Shown one piece after another: positions 35,456 to 44,702 of a DNA stretch of 64,000 bases. Position 1 is the first letter of the stretch. Each line of letters starts with the position of its first letter. A model generated the notes under the pieces. It was not told the DNA's origin. It saw nothing but the letters and a program-made list of their open reading frames with translations, and searched no databases. The position numbers and the translations under genes were made by a program. Origin of the DNA: AWTP1-13 sp963770295. GTDB taxonomy: Bacteria; Pseudomonadota; Alphaproteobacteria; Rhizobiales; Hyphomicrobiaceae. Location of the stretch: assembly GCA_963770295.1 (NCBI GenBank), contig CAVYPA010000015.1, forward strand, positions 318,619 through 382,618, given 5' to 3'.

Positions 35456-35695
35456 CTAGAGCGGGTCAGATGGATCTTCCCAAACCCGATCCGCCTCTCG
35501 ATCTTGCGAGGCCCGGGCTGCCTCCGTCAGCTCATCTGGATCAGTCCCGTTGAGGATGTGTGTGTGTAGGTGGGTCTCCACGAGCAGGCTCAACTGAGCT
35601 TCATTTGTCCCAATCAGGCTCCCAAAATGGAGCATCTCTGCCACGGCCTTCCGCATCTGCTCGAGCTCCGCAATCGTGTATTTGCGCTGTGTCAT
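35456..35695 (-). CDS. Hypothetical protein, 79 residues
   Basis: ATG at 35695 with AGGGGAC upstream. Predicted helical and soluble: KYTIAELEQMRKAVAEMLHF, then HLHTHILNGTDPDELTEAA. No family recognised, but codon-like composition and the ribosome site support a real gene. Confidence 0.6.
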   Translation of the reverse strand: MTQRKYTIAELEQMRKAVAEMLHFGSLIGTNEAQLSLLVETHLHTHILNGTDPDELTEAARASQDREADRVWEDPSDPL

Positions 35696-36022
35696 CTGTC
35701 CCCCTGCACCACCATACCTTACGGCATCGGACCTTCGACCATAGGCGATCTCGGAACTGCCTGCGCCCCCTTGGCGGCGTCAGGTAGGCGTGCGTTGCTT
35801 TCAAAACACAATTGCCGCTCCGATCTGCGGAGCACACCAAAGGCTTACCTTGGAAGTGATAGCGTTAGGCTGCGCCGCCGAAGGTCTGCTGCGTTCGCTC
35901 GTGCGGAAGGACTAAGTGGGCAAGCTCGGAGTTGGAGAAGTAGGGAAATAGCAATGAGCTGGTCGCATGGATTGTTTCGGCTGTGAGCTGGGCTGATCGC
36001 CATCTTCCTGCAGGAGCACTTC

Positions 36023-36148
36023 ATGGGCGGCGCCGGCATCCTCGGGCTGGTGCTTCTCGTGGCGCTCGTCGTCTTCGTCATCGTTTGGACGGTCAAGGGT
36101 TTCAGAAAAGACCCTGAGATGGCAGAGGCGCGGCGCAAAGTGGCCTAG
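36023..36148 (+). CDS. Single-pass membrane microprotein (41 residues)
   Basis: ATG after GCAGGAG. One hydrophobic helix (ILGLVLLVALVVFVIVWTV) followed by a basic/acidic tail (KGFRKDPEMAEARRKVA). This is the shape of bacterial membrane microproteins; the function is unknown. It lies 20 bp before another small membrane protein. Confidence 0.55.
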   Translation: MGGAGILGLVLLVALVVFVIVWTVKGFRKDPEMAEARRKVA

Positions 36149-36168
36149 CGCTGAGACAGTAACAGGGG

Positions 36169-36441
36169 ATGGCGTTGATGTTCGCGAGCGTAAATCAGGC
36201 GTTTCGGTTGCCGCGGAACCGGTACGTTATTAGCAACCGGTTTGTCCTCGCCCTGATCGTGGCGTGGCTGGCTGCCTTCGCGTGGTTGCCGCTCGCGGCC
36301 ATGCTGCTCCCGCAGAAGGGCGTCACCGCGGCCGTCGACTTTGCGCTCATGATGTTCGTGGTCGCACGCTGCGCGCTAGGCACCACGTCCAGGAGTAGGA
36401 CGGGCAACACGCACGCGCAGGTTATTGCCCAAAGGCAATAG
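36169..36441 (+). CDS. Small membrane protein
   Basis: 90 residues with two hydrophobic helices (FVLALIVAWLAAFAWLPLAAM and VDFALMMFVVARCALG) and a polar tail. Follows the microprotein by 20 bp, so possibly co-transcribed. Start at 36169 or 36178. Unrecognised family. Confidence 0.45.
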   Translation: MALMFASVNQAFRLPRNRYVISNRFVLALIVAWLAAFAWLPLAAMLLPQKGVTAAVDFALMMFVVARCALGTTSRSRTGNTHAQVIAQRQ

Positions 36442-36540
36442 CAACCTGTGGATAACTGTGGCAAAAGGAGTGCCAGACGGGACAGCACGAGTAGTATGCA
36501 CACTGATCTGTTCCTGCGTGTTGGGATTCGGTTCGCAAAC

Positions 36541-36593
36541 CCCTGACCCAACTAGAGCGACTCCCCGGTTGCTCCGCTAGAGGCGGGTCAGGG
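36541..36593 (+). ncRNA. Candidate structured RNA preceding a terminator
   Basis: CCCTGACCC (36541-36549) pairs with GGGTCAGGG (36585-36593); an inner AGCGAC/GTTGCT stem lies in the loop. The 3' arm shares GGG with the next hairpin, so the two structures compete. A short RNA or an attenuator is possible; no promoter is identified. Confidence 0.35.
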
Positions 36594-36619
36594 CGATCCG
36601 CGGGGATCGCCCTTTTTTT
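36591..36619 (+). terminator. Rho-independent terminator
   Basis: GGGCGATCC and GGATCGCCC form a perfect 9-bp stem with a 4-base loop, followed by seven T residues. It ends plus-strand transcription before the caspase gene. Confidence 0.85.
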
Positions 36620-36830
36620 CTTTTCAATCAGGAAGTGAGGCGCTCATAAAAATCGCACCGGCTGGGTATGACCACTACGTGCGTCGTCGGCCACCATGGT
36701 TCGGATTAAAGGACCACGAACACATGCTCGGGGGGATGCGGAAGGCCGGCTGGTGTGAGTAGTGGTGCGGTACTGGTCACCTTGGTCACAAGCTCCTAAA
36801 ATGACGAGCTGTTTGGGGGAGATGCTCGCA

Positions 36831-38774
36831 ATGTGGGGGCGGATAGCCGTTGCGATTGTCCTATTGCTTTTGCCGGCTGCTGCGTTTGCGCAGACGGAAA
36901 AGCGCATCGCGCTGCTTATCGGCAATCAGGGTTACGGCAGTGAAATCGGCCGCCTTGCCAATCCACACAATGACGTGGCGTTGCTAGAAAAGACCCTGAA
37001 GGGCCTCCGTTTCGAGGTCACGACGGTGCGCGACGCGGACCTAGCGGGCTTGCACCGGGCCGTCAACGCCTACGCACGTCGGGTGCAGGCGGCTGGACCA
37101 AATGCCGTTGGCTTCTTTTACTACTCTGGTCATGGTGCGGCTGATGCGGGCACCAACTATCTTATCCCCGTTGACGTGAAGACGACGGAAACAGGCGAGC
37201 TGTGGGATCAATCGCTGCGCCTCACCGAGATCACGCGCAAGCTCAAGACGGAGGCCGGCAACGCTACGCACTTCGTCGTGTTCGACGCCTGCCGCAACAC
37301 ATTGAAGCTTACAAACGCGGGTTCGCGCGCGCTGGTACAGTCCAAGGGCTTCGTGCCGGTGGCGCAGGAAAGCGGCATGCTGATCGCCTACGCCACTGCC
37401 GAAGGCGAACTCGCATCCGACGTGGGTGTCGCCGCGGGACCTTACGCGATGGTGCTGGCCGAGGAGATTGTTAGGCCGGGCATCGAGGCGGTCACCATGT
37501 TCCGCGTCGTTCAGCGCCGTGTGCGCATGGCCATCAAGCAAGAGCCTTACCTTGGCTTCAACGCCATGGGCGATGTGTATCTGGCCGGTGCCGATGCGCC
37601 GCCACCGCCCGCAGGTCCGGAGGTTACGGAGGTGGCCCGTGAATGGGCAAGGGTGGACAAAACTAACGTTGCGGAACTCGAGACGTTTGTGCGGAGGCAT
37701 GGTTCAAGCGCGGAGGCCGACTATGCGCGAGCGCGGATCGAGGAGCTGAAGAAGCCCCAGGTCACTCCAGCACGGAAGAATGATCTGCCCACGATCACTG
37801 GGATGTTGCAATGCGAGTCCTATTCGGACCGTCCCGCCTGCGAGACGGACACAAGCTGTGCTTGGGTCGACAATGGTCGGCGGTGTCAAAGGAAGAGCGG
37901 CGGCTTGGCGACCGCTATACTTGAAACCTTGCCTGCTTCGAAGCCAACACCAGAAGGGTCTTGCGCAGGGGTTGAGGCGCTGGTCGGAAACGAGAAGCGA
38001 TGCCTGAAGCCGAAGGATAGGTTCAAGGACTGCCCAGAGTGCCCTGAGATGGTGGTGGTGCCGGCCGGCGCGTTCATAATGGGATCCCCGCCTAGCGAGC
38101 CTGGGCACTCCCTTAGTGAAGATCAAGTGCGAGTTACTATTGCGCGTCCATTGGCGGTTGGAGTCTTTACGGTCACGTTTGCTGAGTGGGACTTTTGCGT
38201 GCACGAAGGCGGCTGCAACGGCTACAAACCGAACGATGAGGGCTGGGGAAGGGGTAAGCACCCGGTGATCAATGTCAGTTGGGACGATGCCAAGGCGTTC
38301 GTCGCCTGGCTTTCCAGGAAGACTGGCAAGAATTATCGCCTGCCCTCGGACAGCGAGCGCGAGTACGTTGCGAGGGCAGGGACCACAACACCGTTTTGGT
38401 GGGGCTCAACCATCAATGCGAGACAGGCGAATTATCGGGGAACCGAAGTCTACAAAGGTGGCGGCACGAAAGGCGAGTTCCGGCAGCAGACCGTCCCTAT
38501 AGATACCTTCGTGGCCAATCCTTGGGGTCTTTACAACGTTCATGGCAACATTGCGGAGTGGACCGAAGATTGCGGTGGGCTCGGTACAAGCAATCGAGAG
38601 ATCCCGGGCGATGGCCGCCCAAAGATAACGGGGGATTGCGCCTGGCGGATTCTTCGTGGTGGCTTTTGGGACAGCGACCCGGAGGGGCTCCGCTCCGCGA
38701 GCCGTCTTTGGTTGCCCTCAGGCACGCAGGGCAAGCGCATCGGTTTTCGATTGGCGAGAACCTTAAGCCCCTGA
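36831..38774 (+). CDS. Exported caspase-like (peptidase C14) and FGE/SUMF1-domain fusion protein
   Basis: 647 residues; ATG 36831 with GGGGAG nine bases upstream and a signal peptide ending FAQTEK. Residues about 23-245 form a caspase fold: RIALLIGNQGY, FFYYSGHGA with catalytic His101 and FVVFDACRN with Cys154, so the dyad is intact. A Pro-rich/helical linker (about 250-310) and a Cys-rich segment (ECPEM preceded by several CxxC-like pairs) lead to an FGE-sulfatase domain from about 407: MVVVPAGAFIMGS, INVSWDDAKAFVAWL, YRLPSDSERE, GNIAEWTED and GFRLAR. Such fusions are known in alphaproteobacteria but not understood; a signalling, secreted-enzyme or defence role is possible. Confidence 0.9.
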   Translation: MWGRIAVAIVLLLLPAAAFAQTEKRIALLIGNQGYGSEIGRLANPHNDVALLEKTLKGLRFEVTTVRDADLAGLHRAVNAYARRVQAAGPNAVGFFYYSGHGAADAGTNYLIPVDVKTTETGELWDQSLRLTEITRKLKTEAGNATHFVVFDACRNTLKLTNAGSRALVQSKGFVPVAQESGMLIAYATAEGELASDVGVAAGPYAMVLAEEIVRPGIEAVTMFRVVQRRVRMAIKQEPYLGFNAMGDVYLAGADAPPPPAGPEVTEVAREWARVDKTNVAELETFVRRHGSSAEADYARARIEELKKPQVTPARKNDLPTITGMLQCESYSDRPACETDTSCAWVDNGRRCQRKSGGLATAILETLPASKPTPEGSCAGVEALVGNEKRCLKPKDRFKDCPECPEMVVVPAGAFIMGSPPSEPGHSLSEDQVRVTIARPLAVGVFTVTFAEWDFCVHEGGCNGYKPNDEGWGRGKHPVINVSWDDAKAFVAWLSRKTGKNYRLPSDSEREYVARAGTTTPFWWGSTINARQANYRGTEVYKGGGTKGEFRQQTVPIDTFVANPWGLYNVHGNIAEWTEDCGGLGTSNREIPGDGRPKITGDCAWRILRGGFWDSDPEGLRSASRLWLPSGTQGKRIGFRLARTLSP

Positions 38775-38982
38775 ATGCGTTATGAGGCGGGCCGGCTTCC
38801 ATTTCCCGTGATCGCCCTTGCGGCGTGCTGCCTCCCATTAGTTTCGAAACACCTGACGTGAAATGGTGCGCGGCAAGGGGTCCCACAACTTCGGGGCTTG
38901 GAAAGCGGGGATACCCGGGCTCGTTGCCGGCGCGAATCAACTACGGTCTCGGCGAGAGCCCAAGCGACCCGGAGTTCCCGCT

Positions 38983-39219
38983 ATGCCAACGGCTGCGAAG
39001 AAAGCGACTGCGCGCGGCGCCAATCCTACCGAAGCGGTATCGCGCCTTGCTGACGTTACCGACCGAATGCATGGCCTGCTCATGGAGCGCGCCGACGCGC
39101 TCATGGGCTGTACCGAGAACGGTCCGGAGGAGCCCGAGCTGGCGGTGCTTACCGATGTAATCGAGGCCTACGAATGCCAGAGGTGGCCGGAAGGCAAAAT
39201 TCCTGGCGGCAAGGGCTGA
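38983..39219 (+). CDS. Small hypothetical protein, 78 residues
   Basis: ATG at 38983 with GGAG upstream. A basic N-terminus (PTAAKKATARGANP) is followed by a helical region RLADVTDRMHGLLMERADALMG and ELAVLTDVIEAYECQRWP. Looks like the small soluble proteins common in Bradyrhizobium; the YExxRWP ending recalls HigA-type antitoxin N-termini, but no HTH is present. Function unknown. Confidence 0.58.
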   Translation: MPTAAKKATARGANPTEAVSRLADVTDRMHGLLMERADALMGCTENGPEEPELAVLTDVIEAYECQRWPEGKIPGGKG

Positions 39220-39224
39220 CGCTT

Positions 39225-39460
39225 GTGTGCAATTTGTACTCGCTCAACAAGAAGCGGGACATGCTAGCCGCTTCTTTCGTGTGTCGCACAACCGCACAGT
39301 TGTCTTCGATCCCCTGTCGGCGATCTTTCCGGGCCACGTCGCGCCCGTGGTGCGCCAGACTGCCGACGGCGAGCGCGAAATCGTCCTGATGAAATGGGGA
39401 TTCGTCCTGCCGCAGCGGGATAAGGCTCCGCGCCGGGTCACTAATGTCCTTTGCGGGTGT
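39225..39460 (+). pseudogene. SOS response-associated peptidase (SRAP/HMCES), N-terminal remnant
   Basis: GTG followed by CNLYSLNKKRDML provides the catalytic Cys2 that crosslinks abasic sites in SRAP proteins. After a one-base shift near 39265 the frame reads FFRVSHNRTVVFDPLSAIFP and APVVRQTADGEREIVLMKWG, then ends around PRRVTNV. The protein is about one third of the normal length and cannot be active. Confidence 0.7.
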
Positions 39461-39700
39461 TCTGGGCCTTGATCGTGCCGGACTTTTTCTGGCGTGGCGC
39501 CGATTATCGCAATGCGTAACGGTCCAAGGCGAAAAATCCGGTGCGGACTTGGGCCGCCGGGCCACTGTCCCCGTGAAAGTAATTTGAGCCACTATCTTCT
39601 TCTCGCGAGATCCCAGGCCTTCGTGCGCACGCAATGCGTGTCAACGTAGATCGCCAGTGTGGTGATCCGTGCGCGCGTAACATGCGTGAAGCTCGGGAGA

Positions 39701-39907
39701 TCAGTCTTGCCAACTCAACACATGAATGGTCAGCGCTGCCTCTGGCATCGCGGCAATCTCGGGGTGCTCTCGCTTACAGCGCTCTATGGCCTCGGCCTCG
39801 GTCTCTTCCGGATTGCGCCGAATGGCTACGGCAATTGGAAGGCGGCCGGCAACCGACGCTGAAATGTGCTTCGCGAGCCGATCTGTGGTTGCCTTGGTCG
39901 GAGTCAT
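39701..39907 (-). CDS. Small hypothetical protein, 68 residues
   Basis: ATG at 39907 with GGAG upstream; ATTDRLAKHISASVAGRLPI then RRNPEETEAEAIERCKREHP. Soluble, acidic-helical, no family recognised. Confidence 0.48.
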   Translation of the reverse strand: MTPTKATTDRLAKHISASVAGRLPIAVAIRRNPEETEAEAIERCKREHPEIAAMPEAALTIHVLSWQD

Positions 39908-40315
39908 GATCTCCGCATAACCTAACCCGGGCGCTCCTGCTCTGCTTGGCAACTCCAAAAGGTCGTTAACGCAGATGTTCTGACTTCGTCAGAGCGCCGG
40001 GCGCACGCTCGGGTTTGGATGAAGCTGAGATAAGAAGCGCGTGCCTTATCCCTCAGCTACGTTTTGTCAGCCAATTTTTTCCGTCAGCGGACCGATGGAC
40101 ATCGGAAATAACCCTAATATTTGGTCGCGACACCGCCCTGCCTTCCCGCGCAGGCATCGGGGCTAGAAGGACGATAGGTGGCAGAGTACTCTGTCGGTGG
40201 GCTAACTCTGCCTACAGACCTTTGTCGATTGCTCGTCCTGGTTCGTTGGTAGTGCCCGCCTCGAGTTCGGGTGGCATGCTAATGAAAGCTCGTGCCCTGA
40301 ACAGGAGAACGCACA
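39908..40315. other. Intergenic, no supported gene
   Basis: About 400 bases with a single plus-strand shadow frame; the promoter of the small exported protein downstream should lie here. Confidence 0.35.
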
Positions 40316-40516
40316 ATGTGTCGAATTATCTTTTTGGCGCTGTTAGTCGCTCTGCCGCTTTTGGCCCTGGGTCCTCAACCAGCGTCGGCGTGCTGGGGTT
40401 GGAGGTCTGCTGGGTACGGCTATTCCTCTTACGGTTACTCCTATCGACCCCGCTATGCTTATGCTGGCTTTGGTTGGCGTGGCTGGGGGTGGCGTCGCGG
40501 GTGGCGCCGGTGGTAG
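40316..40516 (+). CDS. Small Tyr/Trp/Gly-rich secreted protein
   Basis: 66 residues. AGGAGAA precedes the ATG. Signal peptide IIFLALLVALPLLALGPQPASA and a mature end GYGYSSYGYSYRPRYAY followed by WRGWGWRRGWRRW. It resembles the copy A/B Gly/Tyr-rich proteins in style but not sequence. Probably an envelope protein; function unknown. Confidence 0.6.
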   Translation: MCRIIFLALLVALPLLALGPQPASACWGWRSAGYGYSSYGYSYRPRYAYAGFGWRGWGWRRGWRRW

Positions 40517-40591
40517 TGGCGGTGGAGTGATCCTGTGACCTGGAGGGCAGACGATCTTGCTCTCTGCCCTCCGTGCAATGACGGGTCCTCT

Positions 40592-41041
40592 ATGGCCTCA
40601 GATGCTCCACACCTCACTTTCCTGGGTTGGGCCGACAAGGGTGCTGCCTTTGCACTCGCCGCCGCCCTTGCGCTGAGTAGTCTGCCACTGATCGGCAACG
40701 CGCAGGTATCCAGCAGGTTGACTGTTGCCAGTCTCGAGGGGTCGTGGAGCGGCGGCGGCACTGTATCGTTTGGCGGCGGCAAGGAGCAGGCGCGTTGCAA
40801 GGCGCGTTTCAGTCGGGCAGGCGCGCACAGCTATACGGTAAATGCCATCTGCGCCACGGCCTCCGGTAAAGCCGGCCAAACGGCCACTGTGCGCCAAGTC
40901 GGAACCAACAGATACTCGGGCAGATTTTACAATAGCGAGTATTCGATCTCAGGCGCTATCGACATTATTGTGCACGGATCGAGCCAGATCATACGGCTGA
41001 CCAGCGAGAGCGCATCCGGGGTGTTAAATCTCAGTCGATAG
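40592..41041 (+). CDS. Exported beta-rich hypothetical protein
   Basis: 149 residues with a signal-like helix (GAAFALAAALALSSLPLIG) and a mature SWSGGGTVSFGGGKEQARC, CATASGKAGQTATVRQVG, YSGRFYNSEYSISGAI pattern of short beta strands. A family of such proteins is common in Bradyrhizobium but has no known function. It lies 75 bp after the previous gene. Confidence 0.65.
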   Translation: MASDAPHLTFLGWADKGAAFALAAALALSSLPLIGNAQVSSRLTVASLEGSWSGGGTVSFGGGKEQARCKARFSRAGAHSYTVNAICATASGKAGQTATVRQVGTNRYSGRFYNSEYSISGAIDIIVHGSSQIIRLTSESASGVLNLSR

Positions 41042-41160
41042 CAGCCGTGGTGGCTCGATCAGCGCACGACACCCACGCGCAACACGTTGGAGCACGCGCC
41101 CCTCATAAAATACGCCTTGGTCACTTTTCGGAAATTAACGGAGGATTGAGTGCACGGAGC

Positions 41161-41500
41161 TCAGTGACGTAGCCGACAGGATACTGCGCCGAGCATTCCT
41201 GTCAGCGGCAGACCAAATTTGCTCTGATAGTCATCCTCCGCGCTCCTCGGCATAAAGCCAACGACGACAGTCTGGCGTCTCTGCCCACTTGCATCGACAG
41301 TGCCAAGGGTGATGTAAGAGTGACCAAATCCGCCGATCGCGTTTCGCGCCCGAAACGCCAAATAGAACGATCTTGCGTCGGCAGTGATCGCAATGATGCG
41401 AGGCGGCTGCGGGGTTCGTAGGTATCATTGCCAGCCTCGGCTCCAGTCACAAAAAGGAGTACCAGGCTCCCAAGAAACCAAGCTTGCTGAAGCTGGCCAT
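41161..41500 (-). pseudogene. Exported hypothetical protein, probably frameshifted
   Basis: The conserved-looking part RIIAITADARSFYLAFRARN and GHSYITLGTVDASGQRRQTV, VVGFMPRSAEDDYQSKFGLP lies in one frame with no start in front; the preceding part (MTGAEAGNDTYEPRSR) lies in another. A one-base slip is inferred near 41420. Family function unknown. Confidence 0.4.
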
Positions 41501-41502
41501 GT

Positions 41503-42249
41503 TAGAGAGCTGAGGGTCAACTTGAGCGCTAGAGCTAGGTGTGCGCTTAATACCTAATTCGTCCCTCCCGGCGCAGGTCTAGATCTATATGCGAGATTGC
41601 CTGGCATCATGCCCTTGAGCAACTCGTCGACAAGGTTAGGCTACGCCTCCGAGGTGACGAGGTTCAGTCCATGCCGGACGAGACGCGAAAAACCGGCCGG
41701 CAAATGATGCGTCACCGAGGCAATGGGATTGCGTAGTGCAAAGTCATCTCGCAACCGTCACCCGAGCCCTCAACTGCCAGTGCTGGGTGATTTGTGCGCG
41801 TCCACGAAGCAGCAGTGGCCATCATGGCCGCATCGGCAATGGAGTGCCGACGGCGCCATCATTGGCTCGGTCATCACCGGCTATCTAAGGCAGGCTCGCA
41901 GTGCGGCGTTGTGACGGGTCTTAATGCTAAGAGCTCGGGCCGAGCAATTGACCACCCCGGACATTGGGAGAGCGAAAGAGTTTGCGCCCGCCAACGGCTA
42001 CAAATTAACTATCCTTCTTACTACAGACATCCCCCCAAGCAATGTCCAGATAAGTACTGAAGTACCCTGGTTCACGCTACTGGCCGCGTGCCGCAAAAAT
42101 ATCAAGTCTGCATAAAGCCCCGAAACGGGGAAACAGAATGGCGGTCGGGCGCCTGATTTGGGCAGGCGCGAGCTAAGGATGCTGGACGGCAACCATTTGC
42201 GGCTTCAGCAACTTTACTATCGACAGCGTAACCTCGGAAGTTGGCGCCT
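41503..42249. other. Intergenic, no supported gene
   Basis: About 750 bases; short overlapping frames only. Presumably includes the promoter of the HWE kinase gene. Confidence 0.4.
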
Positions 42250-44508
42250 ATGAACGAGTGGAGCCGAGTATTGAGAGGGGCCGGGGTACGTCCAACCAAT
42301 ACGCCCGCCGCCAACGCCAAGACACGACCCGATACATCCGGTGATGTCAACGGTCTGTCTCGGGAGGCTATCGAGGCACTTCCTGCCGCAATCTACAAGA
42401 CGGACGCCGAGGGGCACATCACCTTCTACAATGAGGCTGCGGTCACGCTTTGGGGCTGCCGCCCTGAGTTGGGAGAGAGCAAGTTCTGCGGCTCTTGGAA
42501 ACTCTATTGGCCTGATGGTACACCACTGCCGCATGATGAGTGCCCGATGGCCATGGCGCTCAAGCAACGACGGCCCATCCGTGGTATGGAAGCCGTAGCC
42601 GAGCGTCCAGATGGCACGCGCGTATCCTTCATCCCCTACCCAACACCGCTTTTCAACGCATCCGGAAAATTGACCGGTGCCGTCAACATGCTTGTCGACA
42701 TCAGCGAACGCAAACGGACCGAAGACGCCCTGGCCGCACGAGAGGCGCAGCTCGCCGTGTTCGTGGAGCACGCACCAGCGGCGATTACGATGTTTGATCG
42801 CGACATGCGCTACCTCGCCGTCTCGCGGCGGTTCGTTGCTGATTACGGGCTCCCCCCAGTCACACAGCTCATTGGCCGGTCGCATTACGAGATCTTTCCC
42901 GACATCCCGCAGCGTTGGCGCGACATACATGCCCGCGTGCTGGCCGGCGAGGAGCTGTCGCATGATGAGGACCAATTCCCGCGTCAGGACGGTCGTACTG
43001 ACTGGGTGCGCTGGTTAATGACACCCTGGCGCACTGTCGACGGAAGTGTCGGCGGCGCGCTTCTGTTCGCCGAGGTCCGGACGGAGCAGGTTGAAGCGCG
43101 GCGGGCGCTAGCTGAGAGCGAGGCGCGGTTCCGTGTGGCCTTTGAGAACGCGACGGTGGGCGTCGTCCTGGTCGATCCCAAAGGATCATTATTACGGGTC
43201 AACGACACCTTCGCCCGCATGCTTGGTTATTCCATCAAGGAACTCGAGACGAAGACCATCCAGGACGTTACACACCCGGACGATCTTGCCGCCAATCTCT
43301 CAGTGTCGAAGAAAACACTCACCGGCGAAGCCAATAGCTACTGCACGGAGAAGCGCTATGTTCGCAAGGATGGTCGCTGCATCTGGGCGAGCATCACCGT
43401 CGGCTGCGTGCGCAAGGTTGACGGTGCCGTCGACTATTTACTCTCCGTAATTGAGGACATTACCGACCGCAAGCTTGCCGAGGCTCGCCTAGCCGAGCGC
43501 AATATACAACTTACCCTGGCAGCAAAGGCTGGCCTCGTTGGTACCTACGCGTACGACGCCGACACGGAGATCATGCAGATTTCTGACGGCTATGCGGCCA
43601 TCCACGGCTTTCCTGAAGGCACTACAGAAATAGCACGCAGCGAATGCCTGGCTGGCGTGCACCCCGACGACATAAGAAGGGTAGAACAGTTCCGCAGTGA
43701 GGCGTTTCGTGAGCGCCGGCACGAATATAACGTAGAGTACCGTGTCATTCGTCCTGGTGGCGAGCTGCGATGGGTTGAGACGCGCTGTTTTATTTCCTTT
43801 AGCAACGGTGGACACCCACAGCGAGTCGTCGGCGTTAGCATTGACATAACCGAGCGGAAAGGGGTGGAGGAACACCAACGCACTTTGCTGGCCGAACTCG
43901 ACCATCGCGCCAAGAACGCACTCGCGACCGTCAGCGCAGTCGTCTCCCACACCTGGCAAGGGAGCAGATCAGTCGCTGATTTCGTAGCGGCGCTCGATGG
44001 ACGCATTCGCTCGATGACAACGACACACGAACTGTTGAGCTCGGGTCGGTGGCAAGGTGTGTTGCTGACAGAACTCGTCCGCGGCGAGCTCGCACCGTAT
44101 GCCACCCGCTACAACACCGAGTTCAACGGCCCTGACATCTTGCTGAAGCCCGAGGCGGGTCAGGCAATGGCCATGGTACTCCATGAGCTTGCCACCAACG
44201 CCGCAAAGTACGGCGCGCTCTCTACTAAGAACGGTCGCGTGTCGATCCGGTGGGACCGGCAGCTGAACGGGGGCCCGCGATCTCATCTGGTGTTCGAATG
44301 GCAGGAAATCGGCGGCCCCCCTGTCGTCGCTCTCGCCAAATCGAGTTATGGGACGAGCACAATTCGTGACCTAATTCCCTATGAGTTCGGCGGAATGGTT
44401 GACCTTGTGCTCGCTCCGGACGGGGTCCAGTGTCGCCTGGAACTTCCCGCTGAATGGCTTGGCAACGATCGCCGGCCTTTTCCGAGACCATCGCACCCGC
44501 ATTGCTGA
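42250..44508 (+). CDS. Multi-PAS HWE-family sensor histidine kinase
   Basis: 752 residues; ATG 42250 (a TTG nine bases earlier is less likely). Four successive PAS domains at roughly 40-155, 170-290, 300-420 and 430-545, each ending DISERKR or DITDRKL-like, precede an HWE kinase core. The phospho-acceptor is His552 in LAELDHRAKNAL; the N box is HELATNAAKYGALS, and FEWQEIGGPPV supplies the Trp-x-Glu that names the family. No transmembrane helix, so cytoplasmic. Response regulator not adjacent; probable stress or light/redox input by analogy. Confidence 0.92.
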   Translation: MNEWSRVLRGAGVRPTNTPAANAKTRPDTSGDVNGLSREAIEALPAAIYKTDAEGHITFYNEAAVTLWGCRPELGESKFCGSWKLYWPDGTPLPHDECPMAMALKQRRPIRGMEAVAERPDGTRVSFIPYPTPLFNASGKLTGAVNMLVDISERKRTEDALAAREAQLAVFVEHAPAAITMFDRDMRYLAVSRRFVADYGLPPVTQLIGRSHYEIFPDIPQRWRDIHARVLAGEELSHDEDQFPRQDGRTDWVRWLMTPWRTVDGSVGGALLFAEVRTEQVEARRALAESEARFRVAFENATVGVVLVDPKGSLLRVNDTFARMLGYSIKELETKTIQDVTHPDDLAANLSVSKKTLTGEANSYCTEKRYVRKDGRCIWASITVGCVRKVDGAVDYLLSVIEDITDRKLAEARLAERNIQLTLAAKAGLVGTYAYDADTEIMQISDGYAAIHGFPEGTTEIARSECLAGVHPDDIRRVEQFRSEAFRERRHEYNVEYRVIRPGGELRWVETRCFISFSNGGHPQRVVGVSIDITERKGVEEHQRTLLAELDHRAKNALATVSAVVSHTWQGSRSVADFVAALDGRIRSMTTTHELLSSGRWQGVLLTELVRGELAPYATRYNTEFNGPDILLKPEAGQAMAMVLHELATNAAKYGALSTKNGRVSIRWDRQLNGGPRSHLVFEWQEIGGPPVVALAKSSYGTSTIRDLIPYEFGGMVDLVLAPDGVQCRLELPAEWLGNDRRPFPRPSHPHC

Positions 44509-44702
44509 ACTTGAGACTTGCCACCGGGCTTAGCAAAACGACGAGGCGAGCGTGCTTGCGTCGCTAGGGATTTGATGAGCCGTCACGTCTGCACCTGTGC
44601 GGCTTTGTGCCAAACTGGCTTTGAGCAGCCGCAACAATCAGTGCCTGCAGATCACCTCACCTATTAGCGAGTTAGGGTCCAGCATTGACCGGTTGGCTAT
44701 CC

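Noticed and set aside
38560..38780. Variable region of a diversity-generating retroelement at the C-terminus of the caspase-FGE protein
   Set aside because: The lectin-like fold fits, but no reverse transcriptase and no near-copy template repeat with adenine-biased differences were seen within several kb.
42250..44508. Phytochrome or LOV photoreceptor
   Set aside because: The PAS domains lack the LOV cysteine motif (GRNCRFLQ-like) and no GAF/PHY domain is present.
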